From contig CAIJWE010000030.1 in NCBI GenBank assembly GCA_903824295.1, positions 1-64,000 of the forward strand: a stretch of 64,000 bases of DNA, in the 5' to 3' direction. This document shows, piece after piece, positions 10,301 through 18,873 of the stretch. A program made the position numbers and the translations under genes. Every line of letters begins with the position of its first letter. The first letter of the stretch is position 1. A model generated the notes under the pieces. It saw nothing but the letters and a program-made list of their open reading frames with translations. It was not told where the DNA came from and did not search any database. Origin of the DNA: an uncultured Chlorobiaceae bacterium. Lineage in GTDB: Bacteria > Bacteroidota > Chlorobiia > Chlorobiales > Chlorobiaceae.

Positions 10301-10502
10301 CAGACCCAAGAATTGAAAGTTCTGTAGTGACTGGTGGCAAAAGAAGACGGCATGTTAAAAGTGCCGCCATTTCTTGAAGCATACCGAAAAAGGCGAACAG
10401 CGAAAAAGAGGGGGTTACCATATCAAACTGGCAACCTGCGGTGAGTTTTGATCGAAGGTAGTCGATGACTCGGTCTGTTCCACTGTTTTGAACAAGCTTC
10501 AT
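7308..10502 (-). CDS. SNF2-family DEAD/DEAH helicase with PLD-like N-terminal region
   Basis: 1064 residues, first gene of the defence operon. The N-terminal ~200 residues resemble the phospholipase D-like region found ahead of helicases of this type, although I see no clear HxK pair. The helicase core is complete: DSVGLGKTFEAL (Walker A, near 255), VIDESHNFRN (motif II), LSATPVNNRL (motif III), a long insertion, then a C-terminal half with ATDCISEGQNLQ and QRFGRIDRIG (motif VI). The family uses ATP to move along or remodel DNA. Its stop overlaps the DUF4391 start. A plausible Shine-Dalgarno GGAAG lies about 10 bases before the ATG. In standard type III systems no such gene exists, so this marks an expanded locus. 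Confidence 0.85.
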   Translation of the reverse strand: MKLVQNSGTDRVIDYLRSKLTAGCQFDMVTPSFSLFAFFGMLQEMAALLTCRLLLPPVTTELSILGSEADRAARNRLQNRWIASRLQQWLQSKSEVKLAPGAVPQGAFVVRDGDAVPEQVLLGSLAFTTDGLGLTPGNPLNLIQASETPEEALLLSKWFDAQWSGLAENPKAKTELIGLLQSLASHREPYLVYSLILYNIFRDRDEDLDEERIVKSATGIRNTVVWKKLYRFQRDGVIGALDKLNRFGGCIIADSVGLGKTFEALAIIKYHELRNDRVLVLCPKRLRDNWTLYKANDRRNFLAPDRFNYDVLNHTDLSRDGGFSGDIDLSHVNWGNYDLVVIDESHNFRNKAANKGKETRYDHLMRKIIKEGVKTRVLMLSATPVNNRLADLRNQIAFATEGNDSALLAHGISSIDSTTRLAQKQFNRWLDLDEAERIPVRLIEMLGFDYFTLLDLLTIARSRKHVEKYYGISETGRFPDRLKPINIQADVDRAGEFRPIREINQEIRRLNLASYAPLRYVLPHKQEAYDRKYSTRVRGGEGFFRQADREESLIHLLRINMLKRMESAVSSFALTVQRQLRDVEAMLARIESKTTELEEIDIADVDLDDPAFESLLVGRKVKVLLQDVDLIKWKQELIEDRNRLATLYAAAAQVDAQRDAKLAALRDVIATKYRNPINPGNSKVIVFTAFTDTARYLYDQLAPWAKSELHLESALIAGSGSNQTTLSGLRKDQSTLLSAFAPRSKERPEELSNEGNIDLLIATDCISEGQNLQDCDWLINYDIHWNPVRIIQRFGRIDRIGSPNRCIQLVNFWPNMELEEYINLEQRVSGKMVLLDISATGEENLIEQQSGNQMNDLEYRRKQLLKLQETVIDLEDLSSGVSIADLTLTDIRLDLAQYLKANPEVLETLPPGSFAVTTTAEADIAPGIIFCLRAEGEAARRIPDAGYPLGTHYLVHVGDDGSVILPYTQAKQILDRLKRLCLGRDMADAGACARFDKATKQGEEMLAAQRLLAAAVASVAGKNQERAVASLFTPGGTHAMKGEFAGINDFEVMAYLVILPEATV

Positions 10503-10718
10503 AGGCGGTGACTTCCGGTTTGAATCGTAACCAATCGGTTTATAATGGAAAAGAAGAACTTAACTTCATTGGGAATGACGAGATTACACTCTGTACTCTT
10601 ATTTATCATTTATTCACATCAAACGAAAGAAATAACGTAGGTTACAGGCAAAATTATTGCCGGTTTTATGTGGAATAAAGCACAGATAAAAGAACAAATG
10701 CTGTCCGGAGGATAACAA
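10503..10718. other. upstream region of the defence operon
   Basis: AT-rich, without a gene. It must hold the promoter of the minus-strand operon that starts at 10502; I could not pick a sure -35/-10 pair. A short direct repeat, AACAAATGCTG, occurs at 10693 and again at 10715. Confidence 0.35.
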
Positions 10719-10850
10719 ATGCTGATTTCTTTCATAAAAGGTTTTTTATACACCATTTTTCCCCCTCATGCCATCATCCAGCAACGATTTTACTATCTCA
10801 AAAAAAAACTTCGTTTGAAGAGCTATGCTTCATCTCATCGAAGCGGGTAA
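10719..10850 (+). CDS. possible small basic protein (43 aa)
   Basis: A short frame with an unusually good Shine-Dalgarno (GGAGG at 10707-10711, 7 bases before the ATG). The predicted peptide has a hydrophobic N-terminal half (ISFIKGFLYTIFPPHAII) and a very basic second half (YLKKKLRLK), the form of a small membrane-associated peptide. It converges with the SRAP gene and diverges from the defence operon. I recognise no family. A chance frame cannot be excluded, so confidence is low. Confidence 0.3.
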   Translation: MLISFIKGFLYTIFPPHAIIQQRFYYLKKKLRLKSYASSHRSG

Positions 10851-10905
10851 CTTTACCATGCCAGCATGTTATCCCCTTTTACATTCAAACCGAGCCTTGA
10901 TGCCG

Positions 10906-11586
10906 TCACTCAACCTGCTCAATACAGTTGCTGCCCTGATAGCGGGCATTGTTTACCTGTGTTGATACCGGATACATGTCCAAAATGCCGTTATCAGCGG
11001 GAACCAGCATCGTTGCAAGTGTTCTGGGATCAGCTTCAAGCCATGTTTTCCAGTTTTCGGGTTCGAGAATTACTGGCATTCGGTCATGGAGAGTTGCGAT
11101 CTGCTCATTTGCCGCAGTGGTGATGATGGTGCAGGTCGTGATTGCGGGTTCTTCGGTATTCTTTGGCTTCCAGGTGTCCCACAGTCCGGCAAATGCCATG
11201 GGCAAGCCATCCGCCCGGTGGATGTACCAGGGTTGCTTCTTTTTGCCTTCGGTGCGTTCCCACTCATAAAAGCCGCTTGCCGGAATCAGGCAGTGGTTCC
11301 GCCCAACCAGATGCCGGTAATAGGGTTTCGTGACCAAAGATTCAGCCCGTGCGTTTATTGGCCTGATTTTGGGAAGTTCCTTGGCCCAACGGGGAATCAA
11401 CCCCCATCGTGCCGAGGTGATGTTATAGGGCTCATGGCTGGCCTGCAGGATGATAATATCCGTTTCCGGAGGGATGTTGTACCGATTTGTCTTGGGGTAA
11501 TCCTGATACTCTTCAAACGGCAACTCCAGTTGGCGCAGGAGGTCAAGGAAGTACTTCAATTCGTAAAACCCGAATCGTCCGCACAT
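10906..11586 (-). CDS. SOS response-associated peptidase (SRAP, YedK/HMCES family)
   Basis: 226 residues. SRAP proteins cross-link covalently to abasic sites in single-stranded DNA through the amino-terminal cysteine, shielding them. The start is fixed by this: the protein begins MCGRF, with the catalytic Cys2 exposed after Met removal. Other family marks are RYNIPPET near 50, RPINARAE, the active-site glutamate in ASGFYEW near 115, and the histidine in LHDRMPVIL near 175. All look intact. It is divergent from umuD across 151 bases, which fits a joint DNA-damage response, though I could not recognise a LexA box. Confidence 0.92.
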   Translation of the reverse strand: MCGRFGFYELKYFLDLLRQLELPFEEYQDYPKTNRYNIPPETDIIILQASHEPYNITSARWGLIPRWAKELPKIRPINARAESLVTKPYYRHLVGRNHCLIPASGFYEWERTEGKKKQPWYIHRADGLPMAFAGLWDTWKPKNTEEPAITTCTIITTAANEQIATLHDRMPVILEPENWKTWLEADPRTLATMLVPADNGILDMYPVSTQVNNARYQGSNCIEQVE

Positions 11587-11737
11587 ATTTTCGCCTTATT
11601 TTTCCGTTGACAAATATTCCTGTTCATCACACTCTCTGTACAAGAATATAGCACTACGATGACGTATATGGAGTGGTGGCCGCTTTTTTACCAACTCCCC
11701 ATCTCCTCTTCAAAATGTATATTCCGGTAATGAAAAC
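11587..11737. promoter_or_regulatory. divergent promoter region, SRAP / umuDC
   Basis: 151 bases separating two damage-response genes transcribed away from each other. It contains TTGACA at 11607-11612 and TA-rich blocks, but no clear spacing to a -10 and no clear LexA palindrome. Joint control is inferred from gene content and layout. Confidence 0.4.
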
Positions 11738-12202
11738 ATGCGAACGACGATGCGACTCTCCAAAATACATGCCGGCCCGGTGCTGGACTTCTTCACTCCT
11801 GACTTTACAATGCAGCTTGAACTGCCGCTTGCCGGCACGGCTATTGCTGCGGGTTTCCCTTCTCCGGCTGAAGAGTATCTGGATCTGGCCCTTGACCTGA
11901 ACAAAGAGTTGATCAAGCACCCGGCAGCCACCTTTTATGCGAGGGTGAAAGGTGGCTCGATGGTTGATGCGGGCATTCAGGATGGTGACTTGCTGGTTAT
12001 CGACAAGGCCCTTGAGCCAAGAGAGGGCGCCATTGCGGTTTGCTATCTTGACGGGGAGTTTACGGTGAAGCGACTGGCTGTGCGGGAAGAGGGCGTCTAC
12101 CTGATGCCGGCCAATGATGAATTCAGGCCGATCAGAATCACTGAAGAAAATGACTTTCTGGTGTGGGGCATCGTTGCTTATGTAATTCACAAACCGGGAT
12201 AA
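11738..12202 (+). CDS. umuD: UmuD-type translesion polymerase subunit, LexA-like self-cleaving peptidase
   Basis: 154 residues, S24 peptidase family. The cleavage site is Ala38-Gly39 (IAAGFPSPAEEY), the nucleophile Ser74 is in KGGSMVDAG and the general base Lys111 is in EFTVKRL. On RecA-ssDNA filaments such proteins cleave themselves to the form that joins UmuC as polymerase V. Length suits UmuD and is too short for LexA, which has an N-terminal DNA-binding domain. An alternative ATG lies at 11750. The gene ends 23 bases before umuC and is clearly co-transcribed with it. Confidence 0.92.
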   Translation: MRTTMRLSKIHAGPVLDFFTPDFTMQLELPLAGTAIAAGFPSPAEEYLDLALDLNKELIKHPAATFYARVKGGSMVDAGIQDGDLLVIDKALEPREGAIAVCYLDGEFTVKRLAVREEGVYLMPANDEFRPIRITEENDFLVWGIVAYVIHKPG

Positions 12203-12225
12203 CCCCCCTGCTGGAGATAGACCCC

Positions 12226-13500
12226 ATGTTTGCCCTTGTTGACTGCAATAACTTCTATGCTTCGTGTGAACGGGTGTTCAACCCCTATCTGCGATTGCGC
12301 CCGGTTGTTGTGTTGTCGAACAACGATGGCTGCATTATTGCCCGCTCTGAAGAGGCCAAGGCGCTTGGCATTCAGATGGGAACGCCGGAATTCAAGTGCC
12401 GCCCATTGATCAGGCAGCATGATGTGGCGGTCTTCTCCTCAAACTTTGCCCTCTATGGCGATATGTCGTCACGGGTGATGATGACGCTTGCCGCTCTTGC
12501 GCCTGAAATTGAAGTCTACTCCATTGATGAGGCTTTTCTGGATATGTCTGGCTTTGCGCGCTTTGACCTGACGGAGTACGGCAGACTGATTCGCAAGACA
12601 GTCCGGCAGCATACCGGCATTCCGGTCTGTGTGGGCATGGCGCCAACAAAAACGCTTGCGAAAATTGCCAACCGGCTGGCAAAAAAGAACCCGCACTATC
12701 AGGGTGTCTGCGTGCTCGAAACCCGTGCCGAGATCCAGGCCGCGCTTGAGCGAACGAAGGTTGAGGATATCTGGGGCATCGGGAGGCAGTGGAGCAAGGT
12801 GTTGCAGGCAAAGCGGATTGAGAGCGCCGCTGACCTGGCGGATTCTCCTGCTGCATGGGTACGCAAGCACCTGCACATCGTCGGCGCAAGAATTCAGGCT
12901 GAGCTGCAGGGCAAATCCTGCCTGCCGATGGAGCTGGTTCGGCCTGCAAAGCAAAGCATCTGCACTTCACGATCATTTGGTCGCAGCGTTACCAACCTGG
13001 AGGAGTTGCAGCAGGCCGTGGCGACGTTTGCGGGCAAGTGCGCGGTGAAGCTGCGAAAAGAGAACACTCTGGCTTCGCTGATTACCGTTTTTATCGCGAC
13101 CAGCCCGTTCGATGATTCATGCGAGCGATACTGGGGCACCAGGACGGCTTCCCTGCCCTGCCCTACAAATAACTCCATTGCCATTCTGCAGTCAGCGCAA
13201 ACAATGCTTGACGGCATCTTTCGTGCCGGGAAGAGCTACAAAAAGGCTGGTGTTCTGGTAAGCGGTATCGTGCCGCAAGCACCATGCAGCACCACGCTTT
13301 CGCTTTTTGCTGAAGAAGCGCCTGTACACAATGAGCGGGATCAGAAGATCATGCAGGTGATGGACACCATCAACAATCGCTATGGCAGTGGTGCCGTGCG
13401 GCTGGCGGCGGAGAACTCTGAGAGCTGGAAACCGCATCAGCAGCGGCTTTCTGCACGATATACGACACAGTGGGATGATATTATTGAGGTGAAGGTGTGA
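12226..13500 (+). CDS. umuC: UmuC, Y-family DNA polymerase V catalytic subunit
   Basis: 424 residues from the ATG at 12226, preceded by GGAG about 10 bases upstream; a longer frame from 12163 overlaps umuD and lacks support. The protein opens FALVDCNNFYASCERVF with the first metal-binding Asp, has SNNDGCIIARS, and the catalytic SIDEAFLDM near residue 105. A helix-hairpin-helix region (DIWGIGRQWSKVL) and the little-finger domain follow. It copies past lesions with low fidelity when bound to cleaved UmuD. No missing residues noted. Confidence 0.95.
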   Translation: MFALVDCNNFYASCERVFNPYLRLRPVVVLSNNDGCIIARSEEAKALGIQMGTPEFKCRPLIRQHDVAVFSSNFALYGDMSSRVMMTLAALAPEIEVYSIDEAFLDMSGFARFDLTEYGRLIRKTVRQHTGIPVCVGMAPTKTLAKIANRLAKKNPHYQGVCVLETRAEIQAALERTKVEDIWGIGRQWSKVLQAKRIESAADLADSPAAWVRKHLHIVGARIQAELQGKSCLPMELVRPAKQSICTSRSFGRSVTNLEELQQAVATFAGKCAVKLRKENTLASLITVFIATSPFDDSCERYWGTRTASLPCPTNNSIAILQSAQTMLDGIFRAGKSYKKAGVLVSGIVPQAPCSTTLSLFAEEAPVHNERDQKIMQVMDTINNRYGSGAVRLAAENSESWKPHQQRLSARYTTQWDDIIEVKV

Positions 13501-13817
13501 CTGATGCGTGGCGCCTTAACCTTTATCTGGAAACTGTCGACAGAGCTGCCCATCGGACCCCATGGCACGCACTGCGCTGTATAAAATGCTGTTCAAAAAA
13601 ACAAATCACTTCCATCCATTATTCCATTCCGCTTGTTCTCGCTTTGCTGCGAGGAGTTGATCAAAATTTTACCAGCACCACCGTACTCTCACCGGCCGAA
13701 AAAATTATTTCAGGAATTAATAAAACTCCTCCCCTATAAAATCCACGAAGAAGCTTATTTTATGCTCAGAACTCTGAGGATAAACGACCGATTTTTTTCA
13801 TAACAATATCCCATTCG
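13501..13817. other. gap between umuC and rlmN
   Basis: About 317 bases. An 80-codon frame overlaps the umuC stop here but shows no domain-like composition and no Shine-Dalgarno. I see no RNA gene or clear terminator. The promoter of the rlmN operon probably lies in the AT-rich last 100 bases. Confidence 0.4.
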
Positions 13818-14897
13818 ATGACCGAACCGCTCCATAATATAACAGACTTGTCCCTCAAGGAACTTCAGCAGGCACTAAGTGCGCTCGGAGAACCGTCATT
13901 CAGGGCGACACAGATACATCAGTGGCTGTTCAGTCACCATGCTGCAAGTTTTGACGACATGACCATACTGAGTCTTGCTTTGCGCAAAAAGCTTTCGGAG
14001 AGTTTTTCAATCCACAAGTTAAAGGCTGTTGACCATACGGAGTGCTTTGAAGAGAGTTGCGAGAGTCCTACAGAGAAAATTCTGCTTGAGCTGCAGGATA
14101 TGAACAAAGTGGAAAGTGTTCTGATTGCATCGGAAAACAGAATGACTGCCTGTGTTTCATCACAGATCGGCTGCCCGCTGCAGTGCCCTTTTTGTGCAAC
14201 GGGAAGAATGGGTTTCCGACGCAATCTCACTGCCGGAGAAATTACCGGTCAAATCTACGCACTCAACGAACTGCTTGCGGCGCGGGAGACGGGCAAAGCC
14301 ATCACCAACATTGTTTTTATGGGCATGGGTGAGCCATTGCTGAACACCGACAACGTCATTGAGGCCATTGAAACCCTCAGCACAAGAAATTACCGATTCT
14401 GCCTTTCACAGAAAAGAATCACCATTTCAACGGTCGGTGTGATCCCTGAAATTCAGCGGCTGGGAAAATCGGGGATGAAAACAAAGCTTGCCGTATCCCT
14501 CCATTCTGCCGATCAAGAGAAACGTGAGTCACTGATGCCGATTGCAGCAAGGCAATATCCACTCAAGGAGCTCGGAAAATCACTTTGTGAGTACAGCTCT
14601 TCGACTGGAATGCCTGTCACCATTGTCTATCTGCTCCTCAGGGGGATCAACGACTCACTTGATGATGCAAAGATGCTTGCCCGGTTTGCCAAAACCTTTT
14701 TATGCAAAATAAATTTGATTGATTACAATTCAATCAATAATATTAAATTCAAACCTGTTTGTAGCTCAGCCAGAGAGATATTCCAGCAGTATCTCATGAA
14801 TTCAGGACTGCATGTCACCGTCAGAAAAAGCTACGGTTCCACCATTAATGCGGCATGTGGGCAACTGGCAACAATCGGGATGCAAAACCGGCAATAA
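13818..14897 (+). CDS. rlmN: RlmN, dual-specificity 23S rRNA A2503 / tRNA A37 C2-methyltransferase
   Basis: 359 residues, normal length. Radical SAM enzyme: the iron-sulfur binding motif is in GCPLQCPFCATG (C-x3-C-x2-C) near 120, followed by the SAM-binding FMGMGEPLLN near 170. The second catalytic cysteine is in the C-terminal NAACGQL. It methylates C2 of adenosine 2503 in 23S rRNA and A37 in some tRNAs using two SAM molecules. It is the first gene of a run with an unknown gene and adk. Confidence 0.96.
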   Translation: MTEPLHNITDLSLKELQQALSALGEPSFRATQIHQWLFSHHAASFDDMTILSLALRKKLSESFSIHKLKAVDHTECFEESCESPTEKILLELQDMNKVESVLIASENRMTACVSSQIGCPLQCPFCATGRMGFRRNLTAGEITGQIYALNELLAARETGKAITNIVFMGMGEPLLNTDNVIEAIETLSTRNYRFCLSQKRITISTVGVIPEIQRLGKSGMKTKLAVSLHSADQEKRESLMPIAARQYPLKELGKSLCEYSSSTGMPVTIVYLLLRGINDSLDDAKMLARFAKTFLCKINLIDYNSINNIKFKPVCSSAREIFQQYLMNSGLHVTVRKSYGSTINAACGQLATIGMQNRQ

Positions 14898-14918
14898 TCT
14901 CTAACCGTCTTGATAATC

Positions 14919-15698
14919 ATGGAGTTGATCGATCTTATTCCTTTCAAAAGTGAATTAACCAAAGCCTACCATGGTCTTACGAGTAATGCGACGCACACCT
15001 CGGAAAACCCTGTTTTCAATGAATTGAAGGTGCGCCGGTACGACCGGCCAATCGCCGACGTCTCGGAATTTATTCTCAGTAAAATTGATCACTGGATCGG
15101 CTGGAACCTGATAAGCGAAAGAACCGCGGTTGGCGGTATGGTTACCATTCGAGCCGAAGTGAGCTCCTTTATCCTTTTTGGCCTGAAAATCAATGTCACC
15201 TTCGGGCTTCTTGAGGAAACGGATCTTAATGGCCGTTTCATCACCACGGTAAATGCCAAGGCAGAAACCCACATAGAATCGAAGGGCGATCTTGGTGAAA
15301 GCCGCCGCACGATCAGAATGATGCTTGGTGCAATGGATTTTGCATTCCGGACCGAAATGATCACCGAAGAGGATTATCAGTACCGCTCACTGGACGTACA
15401 GGGCTCTGCTGCAGCCTCCCAGCAACTTTTCAATGATCTCCAGTTGCAGCATCATTCGCAGCCTGAAGGCGCTTTGAAAGGCACAACAATCGAATTCAAG
15501 AAAAAGCCTACAAAACAGACTATTCAGCTTAAACCCGCCGCTAAACCTGACGAGCCACTCCTTGCACCCTCTCCCATTTCAGGCGCTGAAGAACAGAATG
15601 GATTATCGACAAGCGCCCCCGCAGACAGTACCGCCGATGAAGAAAGAAGAGTGACAAAACCAAAAATCATGATTGTTACGACAAAAAAAACCCTATAA
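14919..15698 (+). CDS. conserved hypothetical protein between rlmN and adk
   Basis: 259 residues from the ATG at 14919; a TTG nine bases earlier is an alternative start. Not recognised. The N-terminal ~160 residues look folded (alternating beta strands, e.g. [20 protein letters not shown]), while residues from about 180 on are low-complexity, rich in P, A, E and K, ending in a basic strand [13 protein letters not shown]. No signal peptide or membrane segment. It lies 21 bases after rlmN and 10 before adk, so it is part of the operon. The short conserved tail after a disordered linker suggests a partner-binding peptide; that is inference only. Confidence 0.75.
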   Translation: MELIDLIPFKSELTKAYHGLTSNATHTSENPVFNELKVRRYDRPIADVSEFILSKIDHWIGWNLISERTAVGGMVTIRAEVSSFILFGLKINVTFGLLEETDLNGRFITTVNAKAETHIESKGDLGESRRTIRMMLGAMDFAFRTEMITEEDYQYRSLDVQGSAAASQQLFNDLQLQHHSQPEGALKGTTIEFKKKPTKQTIQLKPAAKPDEPLLAPSPISGAEEQNGLSTSAPADSTADEERRVTKPKIMIVTTKKTL

Positions 15699-15708
15699 AA
15701 TCAGTTTG

Positions 15709-16365
15709 ATGAGAATTATTCTACTGGGAGCACCGGGGGCCGGAAAAGGCACACAGTCGAACTATATATCAAAAACCCTCGGGATACCGCAGATATCGAC
15801 TGGAGACATGTTGCGTGCTGCGGTGAGCACAGGAACTCCTCTGGGTATCGCGGCAAAAAAAGTGATGGATAACGGACAACTTGTTTCCGATGAGATTATT
15901 ATCGGTCTGGTCAAAGAGCGCCTGACTGAGAGTGATTGCGTCAATGGTTGTCTTTTCGACGGCTTTCCACGTACACTCAACCAGGCCGAATCGTTGAGAA
16001 AAGACGGGATCCACATTGACCATATTGTAGAAATCAATGTTGCCGATCGAGAGATTATTGAACGCATGAGCGGACGCCGCGTACACCTTGGATCTGGCAG
16101 AACCTATCATGTAAAGTACAATCCACCAAAAAAAGCCGGCGTTGATGATGAAACCGGAGAGCTTCTGGTACAAAGAGATGATGATCATGAAAATACGGTA
16201 AAAAAACGGCTTCAGATCTATCACGCTCAAACTGCACCGCTGATCGAATACTATTTGAACCTGTCAAAGAACGGTGACCCTGATGCTCCGCGTTATTACA
16301 AAATACAGGGTACAGGAAAGGTGGAAGATATTCGTGACAGGATTCTTGAAGCTCTGAGTGTCTGA
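15709..16365 (+). CDS. adk: adenylate kinase
   Basis: 218 residues. Interconverts ATP + AMP and 2 ADP. The P-loop [10 protein letters not shown] starts at residue 7, AMP-binding DGFPRT near 84, and the LID segment begins [14 protein letters not shown]. The LID lacks the four cysteines of zinc-binding forms, as in Gram-negative enzymes. The ATG at 15709 puts the P-loop at the usual distance; a longer frame upstream runs into the previous gene. Confidence 0.96.
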   Translation: MRIILLGAPGAGKGTQSNYISKTLGIPQISTGDMLRAAVSTGTPLGIAAKKVMDNGQLVSDEIIIGLVKERLTESDCVNGCLFDGFPRTLNQAESLRKDGIHIDHIVEINVADREIIERMSGRRVHLGSGRTYHVKYNPPKKAGVDDETGELLVQRDDDHENTVKKRLQIYHAQTAPLIEYYLNLSKNGDPDAPRYYKIQGTGKVEDIRDRILEALSV

Positions 16366-16395
16366 CTCCACGAATAAAGAGTCTTCAAATAGAAA

Positions 16396-16425
16396 AGTCA
16401 GTACTTTTGTACTGGCTTTTTCTCT
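16396..16425 (+). terminator. rho-independent terminator after adk
   Basis: Stem AGTCAGTAC / GTACTGGCT (one G-T pair) around a TTTT loop, followed by TTTTTCTCTTT. It ends only 10 bases before the priA start. Confidence 0.75.
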
Positions 16426-16434
16426 TTCATTATT

Positions 16435-18873
16435 ATGTACGCACTGATCGGGACAGAAACGTTATTCAGAGGCGAACCCTTTATCGCCATAGTGCCTGAA
16501 ATACTGGAACACGATATCCGTACGGGATGTATGGTGCTTCTTTCGGTAAAAGCGGGTAATGGGCGGATCTCAATAGGCTATATTCTGAGCCTGACGAACC
16601 AGAATAGTGGCGAAGTATCAAGCGTGGAACTGCTCGATCTGCTCTACGGCGGAGAGCCCGTGTTCAGCCCTTCCCTTTTGCGGCTGACCGAATGGATGGC
16701 TGATTATTATCTCACAAGGAGAGTTGATACCCTTATTGCCGCCCTTCCCGCGGCCGTAAGGACTACGGTGCATGATGTCGTTGAAATAACGGATTTTACG
16801 CTCAAGTCTGATGGTCAGAAAGTCATCAATACGGCACTCCGTCGCTCCATCATGCAGGTCATGATTGTAGAGAAGCGCTTGACGGTTCATCAGTTGCAGC
16901 GCCGTATCGGAAAAAAACAGCTTTACCGCACCATTGCTGCGCTTGAACGGGGAGGAGAAGTGAAACTCTCGAAAAAGTTTTCATCCACAAAAGCCCGTCA
17001 GAAACTTGCCTGGTGCCTGAGCAACTCATTGCCGGAAAATATAGACGAGATACTGAAAAGCTCTCCGAAGCAGCTTGAAGCAATCAGAAAACTGGCATCT
17101 CTGGATGAAAGCGGCGCTTTTGCTGAAACCATCGGCAGTTCAAGGGAGACGCTTAAAGCCCTTGAAAAAAAGGGATTTGTTGAAAAATTTTTAAGGGATC
17201 AAACAAGCCACTTTACGACCGGTTTTGCTGAAGTGGCACAATCACCAAAAACACCGACAGCTTTACAGCAGAAGGCGCTTGAACAGTTGATTGGTGAGTT
17301 TGACAAGGGAGAATACAGCACCTTTCTGCTTCACGGTGTGACTGGAAGCGGAAAAACCCTGATATATATCGAGCTGCTGAAAAAAGTTCTTGCGGCAGGA
17401 AAAACCGCCATTGTGCTGGTTCCTGAAATAGCTTTGACCCCACAGACAGCAGGGCGCTTTCGTGAGCATTTTCATGAGGAGATCACCATTCTTCACAGTG
17501 CCATGAGCAATCAGGAAAAATATGATGCCTGGCATAGCCTGCGACTTGGAAAAAGCAAAATTGCCCTTGGTGCTCGCTCAACCATCTTTGCTCCACTTGA
17601 AAACCTCGGCGCCATTATTGTCGATGAAGAGCACGACAGTGCCTACAAGCAGGATCGCAATCCGCGCTACCATGCTCGGGACGCTGCTGTGATGAGGGCA
17701 ATGTTCAGCAAGGCTATCTGCGTGCTCGGCTCAGCAACTCCTTCGTTTGAGTCATACAACAACGCTGTTACGGGCAAATACACGCTTGTCAAACTCCCGG
17801 ATCGGGTCGATGGTGCAACAATGCCCTCGCTCACACTGATCCGGATGAAAGAGAGTCCAAAGGCTTCTGCTTCCATTTCAGAGCTCCTTTGCCGTCAGAT
17901 AGAGATCCGTCTGGAAAAAGACGAGCAGGTTATTCTTCTGCAAAACAGGAGAGGCTTTGCCGGCAGTATATTTTGTCTTGGATGTGGTCATATCCCGCTC
18001 TGCCGTTTCTGCAATATTCCTCTGGTCTATCACTCCACCCAGAAACAGCTTCGCTGCCACTACTGCGGCCACACCACAAGATTCACGGAGTCGTGCATGA
18101 AATGCTCTTCGACCAACCTCTTTTATAAAAGCAGTGGTACCGAGCGAATTGAGGATGAGCTGAAAACCCTCTTCCCCGAAGAAAAAATCCTGCGAATGGA
18201 TGTCGATACCACCTCTACCAAAGGCTCTCATGGCCGGATTTTGAGGGAGTTTCATGACCGCAAGGCGCGGATTCTGCTCGGCACGCAAATGGTCGCCAAA
18301 GGTCTTGATTTTCCGTCGGTCACCCTTGTTGGAGTTCTCATGGCCGATATCGGGCTCAACATCCCCGACTTTCGCGCTTCAGAGAGGACTTTTTCGCTCC
18401 TCACGCAGGTTGCCGGACGTGCAGGGCGCTCTTCGATTCCTGGAGAGGTCTACTTCCAGGTTTACAACATGGAGAACGATGTTTTTCCTGCTCTTTTACT
18501 GGGAAAGGAGAGTTATGAAAAATTTTTTCTTCAGGAAACCGCCATAAGAAGAGAGCTCCACTACCCTCCGGCATCCCGGCTCATAAAATTTGAGTGCAGC
18601 GCAGAAGATGAAAAGCAGGCAGAAACTGCGGCGCTCTCTTGCAAAATGACCCTGGCACATCATCTTCCTGCTGAAAAAGGGGCCATTCTTGGACCTGCTC
18701 CAGCCTGTATTGCAAAAATAAGGGGACGATACCGCTACCAGGTGGTCGTTAAACTTTTTGATGGCAAACTCTCGCCTCTCTTTGTCCGGCAGATGAGCGA
18801 CGACATCATGGCCCGCTTCCGTTCCGCAGGGCTCTCCTTTACTGTTGACGTTGACCCCCAGAACCTCATGTAG
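16435..18873 (+). CDS. priA: PriA, primosomal replication restart helicase
   Basis: 812 residues. Recognises stalled forks and reloads the replisome. The N-terminal 3'-DNA-end binding domain and winged helix are followed by the helicase: HGVTGSGKTLIY (Walker A, near 300), IIVDEEHDSAYKQ (DEEH box), LGSATPSFES. The zinc-binding insertion has eight cysteines (CLGCGHIPLCRFC ... CHYCGH ... CMKC) in the second helicase half, and GTQMVAKGLDFP and QVAGRAGR complete the motifs. All key residues are present. Confidence 0.96.
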   Translation: MYALIGTETLFRGEPFIAIVPEILEHDIRTGCMVLLSVKAGNGRISIGYILSLTNQNSGEVSSVELLDLLYGGEPVFSPSLLRLTEWMADYYLTRRVDTLIAALPAAVRTTVHDVVEITDFTLKSDGQKVINTALRRSIMQVMIVEKRLTVHQLQRRIGKKQLYRTIAALERGGEVKLSKKFSSTKARQKLAWCLSNSLPENIDEILKSSPKQLEAIRKLASLDESGAFAETIGSSRETLKALEKKGFVEKFLRDQTSHFTTGFAEVAQSPKTPTALQQKALEQLIGEFDKGEYSTFLLHGVTGSGKTLIYIELLKKVLAAGKTAIVLVPEIALTPQTAGRFREHFHEEITILHSAMSNQEKYDAWHSLRLGKSKIALGARSTIFAPLENLGAIIVDEEHDSAYKQDRNPRYHARDAAVMRAMFSKAICVLGSATPSFESYNNAVTGKYTLVKLPDRVDGATMPSLTLIRMKESPKASASISELLCRQIEIRLEKDEQVILLQNRRGFAGSIFCLGCGHIPLCRFCNIPLVYHSTQKQLRCHYCGHTTRFTESCMKCSSTNLFYKSSGTERIEDELKTLFPEEKILRMDVDTTSTKGSHGRILREFHDRKARILLGTQMVAKGLDFPSVTLVGVLMADIGLNIPDFRASERTFSLLTQVAGRAGRSSIPGEVYFQVYNMENDVFPALLLGKESYEKFFLQETAIRRELHYPPASRLIKFECSAEDEKQAETAALSCKMTLAHHLPAEKGAILGPAPACIAKIRGRYRYQVVVKLFDGKLSPLFVRQMSDDIMARFRSAGLSFTVDVDPQNLM

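Noticed and set aside
13497-13739. 80-codon frame overlapping the umuC stop
   Set aside because: No ribosome site, no recognisable composition, no conserved features visible.
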